64,000 nt of DNA from Carya illinoinensis (Eukaryota; Streptophyta; Magnoliopsida; Fagales; Juglandaceae). The stretch is taken from the NCBI RefSeq assembly GCF_018687715.1, contig NC_056756.1, forward strand, positions 1,178,001 to 1,242,000, written 5' to 3'. Positions 24,797-36,949 of the stretch are shown here, one piece after another. The position numbers and the translations under genes were made by a program. Below the pieces are notes generated by a model. That model saw only the letters and a list, made by a program, of their open reading frames with translations. It did not search any database and was not told the DNA's origin. Position 1 is the stretch's first letter; each line of letters starts with the position of its first letter.

Positions 24797-26475
24797 ATGT
24801 TGACGTCATTATATATTTCACCATACTTCGATGGGGAAAACTATGCTTATTAGAAAGTTCGTATGAGAGCTTTTTTCAAATCTTTAGATGAATGTGTATG
24901 ACATTCGGTTGAACGAGGATGGACTAAATCCGAGACATCTATAGATATCTGCTTGAACAAAAGATGAAATCAGCAATTGCAATTTAAATAGTAAAGGACT
25001 TAACGCTATTTTCATGGCGGTATCCTCCGAAGAATTTAAAAGAATCTCCATGTGTGAGATTGTTAAAGAAGTTTGAGATATTTTGGAGATTACACATGAA
25101 GGCACAAGAATAGTAAAAAATTCAAAATTGCAAATGCTAACCTCAAAATTTGAAGAGATGAAAATGTTGGAAGACGAAAATTTTAATGATTTTTATGCTA
25201 AACTGAATGATTTTGTGAATTCCAGGTTTAATCTCGACGAGAAAGTGGAGGATTCAAGGATTGTGAGGAAAATTCTAAGGTCTTTACCTGAAAGATTTCG
25301 ACCCAAAGTTACTGCTATGAAGAAAGTAAAGATCTTGATGCAATAAGGGTAGAAGAACTTATAGGTTCTTTACAAACGTATGAATCTTCGTTTTCTCAAG
25401 TAAGAAAATGTAAGTCTATTGCCCTAAAAACTATAGAAGAAAATCAAGATGATTTTTCTGATAAAAAAATCTTAACAATGAAGATATATATCTCATAGTA
25501 AGAAAGTTCAAAAAATTTATGTTCAATAAAAAGTATAGTAGAAAGAAAAAAAGAGGTAAAAAATTTTCTGCAAAGAAAAATTATTTTGAAAAATGGAATA
25601 AAGAAAGATCTGATAAAGTAAAGTGTCATGAATGTTCTGGTTATGGTCATATAAGAATTGAATGTCCAAATTTCAAGAAAATTAAAGGAAAAATATTGAA
25701 TGTCACACTTAGTGATAGTTCAGAATCTGAAACTTCAAGTTCATCATCTGATTATGATAATACTTTTATGACTTTTTCTACTATTGTTAATGATTTTTTT
25801 GATATTGAGTTAACAAAATCTGAAAGTGATGATGACAATAATGATTCGGAGGTTGCTCTAGTTGTGGATAATCATGAGTTAAGTTTACAAGAAACTTACA
25901 ATGATGTGTGTGAAGAAGTGATCAAATCAAAGAAACTCAACAAGAAGCCGTATAAGAAATTGACTAATATGGAGAGTGAGAAAAATAACTTGTCTGAGGC
26001 ATTCAAAATTTCTGATATTGAAATAGCAAGATTAAGGGATCAAAAAATTGTATTAGAAAAGAAATTGGAAAAGGCTCAAGAAAAAACAGCACCACAGAAA
26101 CTAGAAGAGATGTTGAGTTTTCAAAAATCTAGTTGTGATCGCACGGGTTTGGGGTATATGACTTTCCAAGGTATGAAACTTAAAGACTCATCATCTGCTG
26201 CCACCTCATCAAAAGATATCATTTTTGTTAAAAGAAGTCAAGATGAGGAAACTCCAAAGAAGGCTGTGTCTACAACTCATGTTCCAAGAGCCTCACATGA
26301 TAGATCAATGACAAAGAAACTCAACCAAGGTAAGTCTAAAGGTAAGTTTATTCATATTTGTCATTATTATGGTGTTGTTGGTCATATAAGACCAAATTGC
26401 TTTAACTTGAATAAAGTGAAGAAAAGTGGATTTGAAAGAAATCTAAAAAAAAAAAAAAAAAATGAAATAGTCTAG
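24797..26475 (+). pseudogene. Copia gag remnant with two CCHC knuckles
   Basis: The region opens MLTSLYISPYFDGENY, a typical copia gag start, but hits TAG a few codons later. A middle part (25083-25346: NDFYAKLNDFVNSRFNL, RILRSLPERFRP) matches the gag family PF14223. The last part (25519-26475, another frame) has CHECSGYGHIRIECP and, near the end, CHYYGVVGHIRPNC, both CX2CX4HX4C zinc knuckles, joined by an acidic Ser-rich and coiled-coil-like linker. It finishes in a poly-Lys run from an A tract. Stops and frame changes break the gene, so it is non-functional as a single protein. Confidence 0.85.
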
Positions 26476-28502
26476 AGAATCAAGTTTGTGATATGAGTCA
26501 ACAAATCAAATTTTAAGTCTCAAAATTGGTGAAATATCATATTTTTGCTTTCAAAATAAAGAAAAGATCATACAAAGTGATGTTGATAAAAGAATAGGCC
26601 AAAATTTAAGCCAAAGTGGGTGGTCAAAGAAGATGCCATGTCACATTAATGGATAGGACTACTTGTATGTTCTTGCATACTTTATATTATTGCATTAGCT
26701 TAGGACATGTATTTTATTTTTCTGTTTTGTTTTATGTTTCTGTTTTTTAGTTTTAAATAAGAAAAATATAATATAAAAAAGAAAAAAATTCTGATTTGGT
26801 TCAAAACTTTTTTTTTAAGGAAAGTGCATGCTTGATATGTCAAAGTCTGAGCATTTGTGTTATCACATAATAAATTCCTGAACTTATGCATCTTTCTATT
26901 TTGTGTGATTCACTTTGTGCATACTAACCCTATAAACTATCTTTGCAAAGTTCATTTTCAATGTACAGTGAGAAACTTATATGTATGACTTTTATAATTA
27001 AAGTCCACATCATCTAATGAGATGCTCATCAAAGAAAGAATTCATACATTGAATTGACTAATACTAGTTGAAGCTAGTACATCAATAAAGAGCTCTCCTC
27101 TTGCCAAACACAAAGAGTTGATCCATATAGAAAAAGTCGGTGTTAATTCATTACAGAAAAAGACAAACACCTTACAATGATCTATCTCCTTAAGTCCTTA
27201 TAGAAAGAATCGTTGCTTTAATCATTATGGAAAAAGATGAGCAACAAAAATGGACATAAAAAAGGGATTGTGCAAACTAGTGTTTGGAGGAGATGCTCAT
27301 GTATCTAGGCCCTAGCATAAAATTTGACTTTTGAGGTGAGTGACAATCTCTTGGGAGCATCTATAAAAAAAATAAAAAAATAAAAAAATAAAAATTCATG
27401 GATAATATTATAAAAATATATTGAGAAAAATATAATAAAATAAAGAGTTGCTACCTTATATAAGTTTGCTCATTCACACACTCACATAAATTTTGACATT
27501 AATGATCTTATGAGGAGTGAACATCCATAATAATTGTTGCAAATAAAAGGGTGTACTTTATTCAATTTGTTTTGTGAATTACACTATGTTTGAACTAAGA
27601 TGCATTTAGACATGTTACTTACCCTATTGCTTTTTCATATATATATATATATATATATATAAAATCTTTTTTTGTTATTTTTTTTTCTAATCTCTATTTA
27701 TTTTGGTTTCTATAAAATAAATACAAAAATAAAAATATAATTTTTTTTTTGTTTGTTTGAGATATGAGCCTAAATCTGTGTTTTTAGTCTCTTATGCTGG
27801 TGTTGCAGTAGTTCCAGTGGGACTCTTTTTCCTCGGGCACGTGGCTAGGCACACGGCACTTATGTGCCTTTTGTTTTTTTCTTTTCTTGTGTCTCATACA
27901 TGCGCTAACCTCCCACCCCCTTTCTCTCTTATTTTGCACGGCATCCAGCTCTCTCACACATTTCATCCTCTTTTGAGACCTAACCGAATCATTCATTCAC
28001 TCATATCACTAGTTAGACTTTTGAAATTTTGAAGATCATCCAATTCTACTCATCTTTGCATCCTAATCAAGGTAAGGCTTATGCGATTTTCGGACTTTTG
28101 AAATTTCTAGGGTTGATATGTATTTCAGTCGATTTATGAGGGGCTATTCATTATATGTGATTTATTTGGTTGGGTTGCGTTGAAATCACTATGGTTGCTC
28201 AGTTGAGCATTTTGTTTGCATGTATTGAGGACGGTTTTCAAGTGGGTCCTTAGCCTTTGTCATTCGGTTTTCATGGAATGCCTACCAAGTGTTTGTTTTT
28301 TTGTCTTAACCAAGCTGTCTCAATCATTTGCTCATTGTTTAACATACATTCATGCTCATACATCATGTGTATTTAATCCATGAAAAATTGAGACACATTA
28401 GAGTTGTTCATCATGTATTTCTTAGTATCTTCATTTTGGCACACATAAGTGATATTTATTATATTTTGTGTCTTGTCAGATTAGTGACAAAAAGGGGGAG
28501 TA
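26476..28502 (+). other. Non-coding interior of the gag-only element
   Basis: No pol domain is readable in any frame. The stretch is AT-rich to 27.75 kb, has an AT microsatellite at 27640-27660, then a less AT-rich part (27760-28070) with one 91-codon open frame of no recognisable family. A purine-rich tract ends it. Confidence 0.6.
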
Positions 28503-29389
28503 TTGGAAGAACAAATTGGAACAAATTGGAGTATCTTTATATTGTGAAATTTAGGAGGAGTTTGAGTATGATTAAATTTGGATAAATGTAAAATAAGTAT
28601 TGATTTGTATCTAAACAATATTGAGTCTATCTAGAAGTCTTAGGTGTTGTTTAGATAAGTTTTTGAGATTAAAATCGAGTTTTGGAATATTGATATTTAT
28701 CCAGAAGAAAGCTGAATAGAGTTTAGTCAATAACAGAAGATGTTATCGCGAAATGTTAACAGTCCGTCGGAACACGTTTTCACGTCTGTTGCTAACCGTC
28801 AGTAGAGTCCTACTGTGACTAGAACTCTTTCCAGACCTTCTATTTAAAGAGATTCGGTTTTATATCTTTTAAAGGACTTTGAGCCTTTCAGATAAGATAT
28901 TCTGAGCATTTATGAAAGAAAATTCACTTGAGAATTTTCATGTGGTTTTTCATATCTTCTTGAGTGTGATCATGCTTTGAGTGTAAAGGAACATCGATTG
29001 GATTTCAGCCTCTGGAGTTCTAGAAGGGAAGTCAACATTTGAAGATCGTCAGAGGTTCTGGTTGCTACTGTGGTAGAAGACAAACGGGTCATTTGTCTAG
29101 GCAAGTAAGAGAGTTAAATTGTAAAGATTTTGTAATTGATTATTGCTTGTAATTGTTATTCAAATAATAAGATTGACTTTCCTGAGTTTGGCTGTCCTGT
29201 AGGGTTTTACCTTTAAAGAGTTCTTTAAAGGGTTTCTCTTCTTAACCAATCGTTGTGTCTTGTAAGTTTGATTATTTATTTTAAAGTATTTGATTCGTTT
29301 AATAATTTTGGTAATTGAGATTTAACTTATTTATTCAAGAAAATTGGTAAATAATTTCGTAGTTTTACATGGATACATTGAGAATTTCA
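28503..29389 (+). repeat. 3' LTR of gag-only element
   Basis: Begins TATTGGAAG right after AAAAAGGGGGAG and ends GAATTTCA. It is the fuller of the two LTRs. The termini in this reading are TA..CA. Confidence 0.75.
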
Positions 29390-30332
29390 AAAACAAATAT
29401 CTGCTTTTCTAATTTCATTGTTTTTTTTTTGTAGGACTTTCTAATGCATTATCATGATGTACAATATATATATATATATATATTGCAAATGGAATGAGTG
29501 AGATGCAGCCAGAGTTTCGATCTCACCTTAGACCTCGAGAAATTCACAGGTTGATCAGCAGAAAACGGTTCAGAAAGCAAGCAAGCATAGATTATTAGGG
29601 AGGTGATAATTTATTGCTTAAAAAAAATAGCCACGTGAATTATTTAGAGTATTTAGCCTATGACTTTATGCAGCTTGTTATCGCGTTAATTATATAACTC
29701 ATCAATACTGTTCAATATTACGACCATATATATGTAGTCCATAATTACGATATAATCAGACCACAAGGGTTGGTCATGGACTCATATATGGTGAATTAAA
29801 GTACATACTAACTATAAATAGTCGAATGTTTTTTCACTGAAACATATAAGCTGGGTAATATCATTCAAGTTGATGGAACGTTCGACTGCCAGGGATCATT
29901 ATTACACCCACCCTGCCACTGAACAAGCATGCATGCACGTTATTAATTATTTATGTGTCTTCAACTTCCATTAAGACCTAATAACTATCCAACAAATCCA
30001 TACGGTCCCAGGAAGCTGACGCATTATCCATACTATGCATTCCAATGGCCTAGCTAGCTCTCTCAAAGAAATCAATCAGAATGCATGAGGCCCCCCAAAG
30101 CTACTGTCAACTACTCTCTATGCATATGCTCATGTATATATTGCACATCCGATGCGTGTGACTCAAATTATTGTCCCAAACACCTCTTCATCTTGTCTGT
30201 AAACAGTTCAATGTTGATACTACACTATCGGCATCCAATGCAATGGGAATGGATCGCATTCAAAGTTAAGTGGGCACCATCTTATGTAATGCCAAAAACC
30301 TGAAACGTTTAGTCACGGCCCGCAAAAGACTT
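29390..30332. other. Spacer left of the tandem duplication
   Basis: No gene supported. It contains an AT microsatellite (29464-29484) and several GCATGC/TAGCTAG palindromes. The 72-codon frame at 30085 has no family features. Confidence 0.5.
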
Positions 30333-30903
30333 GTCTTCAACTTGTTGCAACCAAAATTACCATATAGTCTGCATAATCACTAAAAATTTCCTCTGTAGAC
30401 TGTAGTGTCATAAAGTGTGATTCAATGTATGGAAGCTCAGAATTCAATAAATATACATTGAAATAAACTCTCGTACGTAGTACTCTGTAACCAAGCCAGT
30501 GATACGTTTATGCATGTGGTCCTTGGGCGTGTTAAATTTGAAGATGATATGTCTCTTTTACTAAACTCCTTTTTCCCACTAAAATTAATTTCTAAGCCAA
30601 GTGGTGTTCTTTTTAGGCTTCAAGCTAGGGCCCTTTTATAGGGTCAGAAGAAAAGGACAAGAGGAGTTTTGTAAGTTTTCAGGGTCAGCCATGGCATGTC
30701 TGAAATCAGGGAAACTGCAAGCATGTCTGGCTTGGAAATGACCCATCCCGACCCCGTTCATAATCAGCAAATATCTAAAAAATAAATGGTTTATTATTTT
30801 AAATAGGATCCTGTGGTGTTAGGTGATGGTAAAGCTTTATCATTTTTCGACTGTGAAACTAAAAACTAGGACGTATGGTAAAATATATATTAGCTTTAAG
30901 TTA

Positions 30904-30990
30904 AGTCTTGGGGTTGGCTCAACTAGTAAAGGACTTGTTGTGCTTAGGAGTATGCGCCTCTCATGTAACCTCAATAGTACTACAGATTGA
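30904..30990 (+). mobile_element. SINE remnant, 5' part only
   Basis: TTGGGGTTGGCTCAACTAGT and CTTAGGAGTATGCGCCTCTCATG match the head of the fuller SINE at 41027-41252 in the other unit. The B-box half and tail are gone. The insertion therefore predates the duplication and was later partly deleted here. Confidence 0.65.
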
Positions 30991-32147
30991 ATTGAATTGA
31001 ATTTTTTTATTTTTTGTGGTTGGCTGGTTTGCAAGGGCCAACATAAAGGATCGGACCACTAGGGTATGAGGACCATTAATATTACTGCATGCGATACTCT
31101 AAAGGGCTATGGTCACCATTAATTACAGAGTCGGAGGACAGAGACGGTGCATGGTGGCATCGCATGCATCATTAAGTTTATTCTTATGTAATTTAAATAT
31201 CAGCTTAATTGTAAACGATCTTATAAAGTGAGTGGTATTCTTTCTGACTTTACACCCAAAATGTAGTGATATACGTTGGTCCACATAAATCATCTATACA
31301 TAGAGATACAGAACCGGTGGCGTGGACGTTCTCCACCGCTGGAACTACTCTTATGAATATGATGCTTCCCAGTGTGTACATACGTACGTCCGTACTCCTG
31401 TAATGGGATATTGTTACCAACAGTGTAGAATTTGATTCCCTAAAATATTGCAGTGTGGATAATTCTCTCTCTTTTGGGCTTTTGATAATTCGGTTTTTTT
31501 CTCTCGACTTGCTCAGCTTTTGAGCCAATGGGCTGGGACCCGTCAATTGCCCCCCAAGTTCTTCGGCCCAAAGTTGGCCGAGGATCGAGTTTTTTTCTTT
31601 TGTGGAGGCCATAACGGAATTATTACTCTAGAGTTGATCATCAAAATGACAACGTATGTACATGTACAACTTAAGTCAAATCAAACAGATTAATTTTAAA
31701 AAAAATTTTGAATGATATATAGGTGATATCACATCCACATCCATCGGAGAGATCAAAGCCTATCAGACCAGCCTATCAAACCAATTCTTACATTAATTCC
31801 AAGAATATATGGCTGTTCAAATAGTTACAAAGAAGACAAGACAATATTGCCAAATACAAGATTATGGAATAAACGTACGTACGTGTGATTTTAAATCACA
31901 TTCTTAACAATCTTCATCTTGATAAAGAATATTAACCTTTGCTTGCCATTGCTAAATCCGTCAACTCACTCATGCATTGACATATGATGCCTAGAGAAGT
32001 CAAGCAGCTCCACTCCAATTTGTCTAGGCATAAACCGTACGTACGTGGAAGCGTCATCATCATGTGGCTATATATTTAGTACTAATGACAGCATAAATAT
32101 AGATAGATATATATATATATATATATATATATAAATTTGGATGATGA

Positions 32148-32399
32148 TCAGCAGAAACAATGACAGTAATGATTTGGAGGTGGGCCTTTGAGAACCTTGC
32201 AGGCACCTCCTTTATTGCAACTCTTGTGGCAAAGTTGGTTGCAGCGTTTGTCATCCTGCGCTGGTAGGCACCTCCCAATGTGGTTGTCGTGGCAACACTT
32301 TAACCCACCTGAATGGCTCTCAACCTGCTTCATTTCTGAGCTACATATTACGACCACCATTATCATGAAAACCATCAAAACAGATCTCTCTTTCCCCAT
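32148..32399 (-). CDS. Secreted cysteine-rich (defensin-like) peptide, copy 1
   Basis: An 83-residue single-exon frame. Residues 1 to about 20 (MGKERSVLMVFMIMVVVICS) form a signal peptide, then a basic mature region with ten cysteines (KCC, GRC, CNQLC, SCNKGGAC, and the end CHCFC). A small secreted, disulfide-rich product of this size and spacing fits the plant defensin-like/LCR superfamily, which includes antimicrobial and pollen-stigma signalling peptides. The exact subfamily is not recognised. A close copy lies in the other unit (13 of 83 residues differ; every Cys kept). A TATA-like site about 55 bp upstream supports it as a real gene. Role unknown. Confidence 0.78.
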   Translation of the reverse strand: MGKERSVLMVFMIMVVVICSSEMKQVESHSGGLKCCHDNHIGRCLPAQDDKRCNQLCHKSCNKGGACKVLKGPPPNHYCHCFC

Positions 32400-32449
32400 C
32401 TCAATGAATTAGTTATAAATTCCTTACTTATTTCTTTGGGATTACCCAC

Positions 32450-32460
32450 CGCTATAAATA
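32450..32460 (-). promoter_or_regulatory. TATA box of Cys-rich peptide gene, copy 1
   Basis: On the minus strand CCAATATTTATAGC lies about 55 bp before the ATG. The same site is kept in the other unit. About 68 bp from the ATG outward differ at only about one position between units, less than the coding region does. Confidence 0.5.
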
Positions 32461-33335
32461 TTGGTGTTTTTTTTTTTAATTTTTGGTAAGATTATCTTTG
32501 GCATCAATAGGCATCTCCTATATAGAAAGTTGGTATTTTTTTCCGTAATTCATTGCGATTCACTAATCATCCCGCGATGAATCGGTAAAATCGGAAACAT
32601 TCTGGTATGGACCCAATGGTTTGATAGACCTTTGGACCTATATATGGTGAGGACGACACAAGCAGAAAAATGTAATTATGATGACTGATTCGAGGTAGCC
32701 AAGCTTTCTGAGAGAGAAAATGTTATATTCCTTCTTGTTTTTGAAAATCATTTGATTCCTTTCCATAGGAAACCTTCTTACAATAGAAAATTAAATGACT
32801 ACAACTTAGAAAGGAAAATTTGCATGATTCTTGAAATCCCTTATTTCCAGCCTCCTTGATGCCCTCGATTTATTACCGTTGTTGAGTCCGTAATCCGTAT
32901 CATTTTCTTATTCAGGAGTTAATTCTAGTTTGACTGTTTGAGAGTGTGGATATTGATTATTCTATCTCATCATATTATATATAGCTAGAACTAATCTAAA
33001 TTAACGCGTTTCATGATTAGATTATATGGGATGCTTTGATAACATGATCTCAACTAAATAAATATATATAGGTCTAAATATTCTAGAACCACATCTATTA
33101 ATAATTACATCTTTAATTCTTAATTAGGAAAATATTTTCTAAGTTGGTGGTAAAATCATTAATTTTTCCCTAAAATTATGTATTTGACCTGGCCATATGC
33201 TAAATTATGTATTTGACCAGGCAATATAACCACGATTACGTAGACCCAAGATGCTTGTAAATTGGTGGCCATTTGGCCCATTTTGATCAATATATACATA
33301 TACATACACACACAAATATATATATATATAGAGTA

Positions 33336-33520
33336 CCTCAACTCTCCTCAACACTTCTCACTACTATTTATTATTTTATTATTACTTTTCATCTACTTTT
33401 ACTACTATTCATTACTTTTTACATACTTTTTATTACTATTTATTACTTTATTATTACTTTTTATTTATTTTTTTATTACTATTCACAACTCTCCTCAATA
33501 CTTCTCAACACCCAAACCTA
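33336..33520. mobile_element. MITE present only in the left unit
   Basis: TACCTCAACTCTCCTCAACA at the left and ACAACTCTCCTCAATACTTC at the right enclose TATTACTTTTTAT-type repeats. The segment has no counterpart at the matching place in the right unit, where two other MITEs lie instead. The ends read as direct rather than inverted repeats, so the class is uncertain. Confidence 0.45.
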
Positions 33521-34322
33521 CACTAATGAAAACTTTCATTTCAAAACAAGTTTCAAAAAGTATAAGTAGATTGTAAAAACTGTATGATCTAGATTCATAG
33601 TGTATGCATAAGATGATCGATCGATCACTAGCTAGCTAACGTTTTCTGTTAAACTTAAGACATGCATGGATGAGCAACCCTTTAATTCTCTGACGTCACC
33701 ATCCTAGATATAATGCTCTCGTTTTTTTAGGAAGAACATGAATTAGCCGCAGCACTCTGGTTTTCAATGAGCTAGCTAGTAGTAGCTTCGTGTGACGATA
33801 ATGAATACCTATATATTCATGATAAGTTGTACAAATCCGGTCTAGCCTTGTATAATAATTTTAATTTAGAAGCACACGTACTTATAATCAAATATTTATC
33901 ATCAAGTAGTGAAGGGGATAAAATATTTTGGTTTAGATAGACCAGCCCAACCCACCAAACGACCATCAGTAAAAGACAAAGAAATAAAAGATAATGACAG
34001 GACGAGAAATTAGGGTATTATGAGAAAGAGACGAGAATGAAAATAGAGAAAGTGAAGAGAAAATAGAAGGTCAGACATATAAGAGAATGGCTGACAATCC
34101 TCATCACTCTTTAGGGACATGCAGAAAGAGGAGTTAGATAATAGAAAACAGCCAGATGACTCCAATGAGACTTTCTTCAGCTTCTTCAACTTCTTGACCA
34201 AGGCTTTGGGGAAACATTCTTCTTCCAGCAAATATATTTCAGATCTCCATTGTACAGTGAGGTTGAGTGACCATGAGAGATTGTAAAATGATTATGCCAT
34301 AGTAGATTTTCCCGACCCAAAT

Positions 34323-34750
34323 CTCTGTGTAGAAATGTAACCAGTCCGGTTTTGGATAAAATCTAGACCAAATTAGTATGTACCGGTTTTGTATTTTCAA
34401 AAAATGATTAAGCACCGATTACCCCCCTAAACCGGTACATCCGGTTTTACCGATTCCGGTCTGATTTTAATATATTAAGTATATTAGTATTACTAAAGTA
34501 TTTATAAAAAGAAATATATCGAAAATTTATTAGGTAATAAAATGAATTTAATATATATATTTTATATTTAAAATATATGATTAAATAAATATTCATATTT
34601 AATATTAAAATGTTATGTTATAAATTATAATATATTATTTCATACATAATTATATATAATATTAAAAATTAATAAAATATATATAATATGTGAACTGATT
34701 CGGTTCAAACCGATTTTTCGGTTTGTCGGTTTATTCTTACACTTCTATCT
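34323..34750. mobile_element. Insertion of about 430 bp with GGTTT-type repeats, left unit only
   Basis: The sequence from TGTAGAAATGTAACCAGTCC to TTATTCTTACACTTCTATC interrupts a stretch that is continuous in the right unit (near 45190). Its ends are imperfect inverted repeats and the inside has CCGGTTTT/ACCGATT motifs common in plant MITEs. It inserted after the duplication or was lost from the other copy. Confidence 0.6.
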
Positions 34751-36949
34751 TCGTGGATGTAGACATTATATCAAATCACGTAAATTTGTATATCTCTCTT
34801 CCTTTTAAGTAGTTAGCACCTATTTTCCATTATCTATCATAGATATATGCATAGTCATACCGGATCACTACCAAGTTCCAATCCACACCGATCGAAGCTT
34901 ACATCGTCACAACGGATCAAGAATAATAACTCTTATATCCTTTCAACCTGTTGTGTAATTTTTTAGGCATCGTACTACATGACTGATCATAAAAATGGAT
35001 AGATTTAAAAAAATCATCTCAACATATGAGTAGTATTGACCAGGCGCCTGATCTTAATTCTACTCAACATCTCCGATAATTCTTAATTTTTGAACAAATC
35101 TCAACACCCCAATAACAAAAAACGTACGCTAAGAATACAACCCCACCTCGGATCTCTTTATATAATAATATATTAGATCAATATTTTTGTATTTTACAGC
35201 AACGGATTCATAGAAAATTTATTTGATCATAGCTCCAGAGCATTTAAAGCTGGCAAAGTCGAACAAAAGCTTTATAATGTTGCTCACGTATAGCTAGCTA
35301 GTACGTGAAACTAGCTAGACATCCACAGGTACATATATATGTATATATATATAAGGAAACTATATAATTAACGTACGTATAATCATGTTGCTGTTTCCTG
35401 TAAATATTACCGAGGCACAAGTATACTTGTCTCTAGACAAATCTCGTTCCACTCGATCGATATATACTTCCTGAGGCCAATGCTGTTTCCTGTAACAATT
35501 TAACCAACATCCATGAGTTTATCACAAAAACTGACGAGCTGGAAGCTGCTCGCAGGTTTCGCGTTGAACGGGCCGGAAGATGATCAACATATATATATAT
35601 AGGATCGATATGTAGCTGTACTTTCGGTGATAGAAAACTTACAACAAGATTATTATTTGATAAGGATGCATCTTGTCGGAGATCCTTCTGCCTCAAGCAA
35701 CCTAAGAGGTAAGCAATGGACATTGTATATTCCTGCCGGGACGTCATCGAGCTTTAGGCTTGCCAAAAGGATGATTTCCTGAATATTAATTAAGCAGTAC
35801 TGTTATCACACTACAAATTTTTTTATTTTATTTTATTTCTTTTTTACTTGCAATAGACACGCACAACGTCAGCACTTTAATACCAATCTAGATTACAATT
35901 GAGTAATGGAAAGCTCAAGTTAAATTACAGTTGATCAGTCTATATATACTGTGAAAGGACTGGTTAAAATTATAGTTATTGCAGTCGACCCTGATCAATT
36001 AAATTGTTATATATGGGTCTCACGAAATTCTCCTGTAGGCTGTACTGAAAAATGTGAGAGATCTCTCATTCATCCTTTCTCATACTAAATTCTGGGTATT
36101 ATATGTAGTCTTCTCTCACATTCCTCAAGCTCTCGTTATAAAATCTCACATGACCACGTAGAATGATCTATATATGGCGCAAACCCAGTATTAAGGAAAC
36201 AGAGGATCTTCCCATTGATGGCCAACCATGCCAGCGAGTTGCCTCCCATTCATGCAACGTGATTTTAGGTCCTTAACTCATGCAGTAATAGATGCCTTAG
36301 TTCTGATTTGTATCCCTGTAAATCTGTCCATGATTCTAGGCTAGTTTACATTATACTCGGTCGTTGTAAATTGTCTATATATTTGTAATGTGTTGCCATA
36401 TAATGCACGACAGTTTTCCCAAAATATCTTCCTTGTTTTATGGTCCTTAAGTCCCAGAAATGAAGTAAGAAACTATAAATACAGTTGCAGAAACTTAGGA
36501 TAAAGTTACAGTTACCTGCAGGTAGATACGTACGTACACCAATATCGCTAGCTAAAAGATAACGTAAATATAGCAAAACACTTTATAAAAGTTAAATATG
36601 GAAAACTCGTCAACTCATCAGACAAAGACATGATAATTCTTACGTACCCTGCTTTCCAGAAAGAGATGATGAGCCGGGAGTGCATGCTCATAGGCAGAAG
36701 CAGATATCACGAACAAGAAATAAATTAAGCGATATCCGTACAATAACTAGGACCAGATCGACTACATTAATATTCACAGGGATATATACATGTCGTTGAG
36801 CGGAACGATTCTGGTTTTAAATGAAATATGAAGATTAGAATAATATTGCAACAAAGAGGTTTCGAAGATACCGATCATCGAGTACTGCCATGTTGGCATC
36901 GAACTCACAAAATCTATTCAAGCATCTAATTAACTTATTACTATTCACG

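Larger units (their letters stand above)
24005..29389 (+). mobile_element. Copia-derived LTR element with gag only
   Basis: Long terminal repeats at 24005-24741 and about 28503-29389 flank a gag region, but no integrase, RT or RNase H is recognisable in 26.5-28.5 kb. A degenerate primer-binding site (TTGACATCAGAG) follows the left LTR, and a strong polypurine tract (AAAAAGGGGGAG, 28491-28502) precedes the right one. The left LTR lacks the first 66 bp or so of the right one and also an internal stretch of about 85 bp. No TSD is visible. It would need proteins from another copia element to move. Confidence 0.82.

Noticed and set aside
27757..28032. 91-codon frame inside the gag-only element
   Set aside because: No family resemblance; hydrophobic, with shadow frames on the other strand.
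31250..31612. 120-codon minus-strand frame
   Set aside because: The matching sequence in the other unit (about 41750-42110) has indels and stops, so the frame is not conserved.
34010..34231. 73-codon minus-strand frame, also found longer at 44800-45102
   Set aside because: The two copies differ by frame changes and length, have low-complexity Ser/Leu/Phe content, and show no start context or domain.
35433..35747. 104-codon minus-strand frame (and its copy at 47407-47790)
   Set aside because: It reads cyclase exon 6 in the wrong frame and continues into the 3' UTR; the correct frame gives [13 protein letters not shown].
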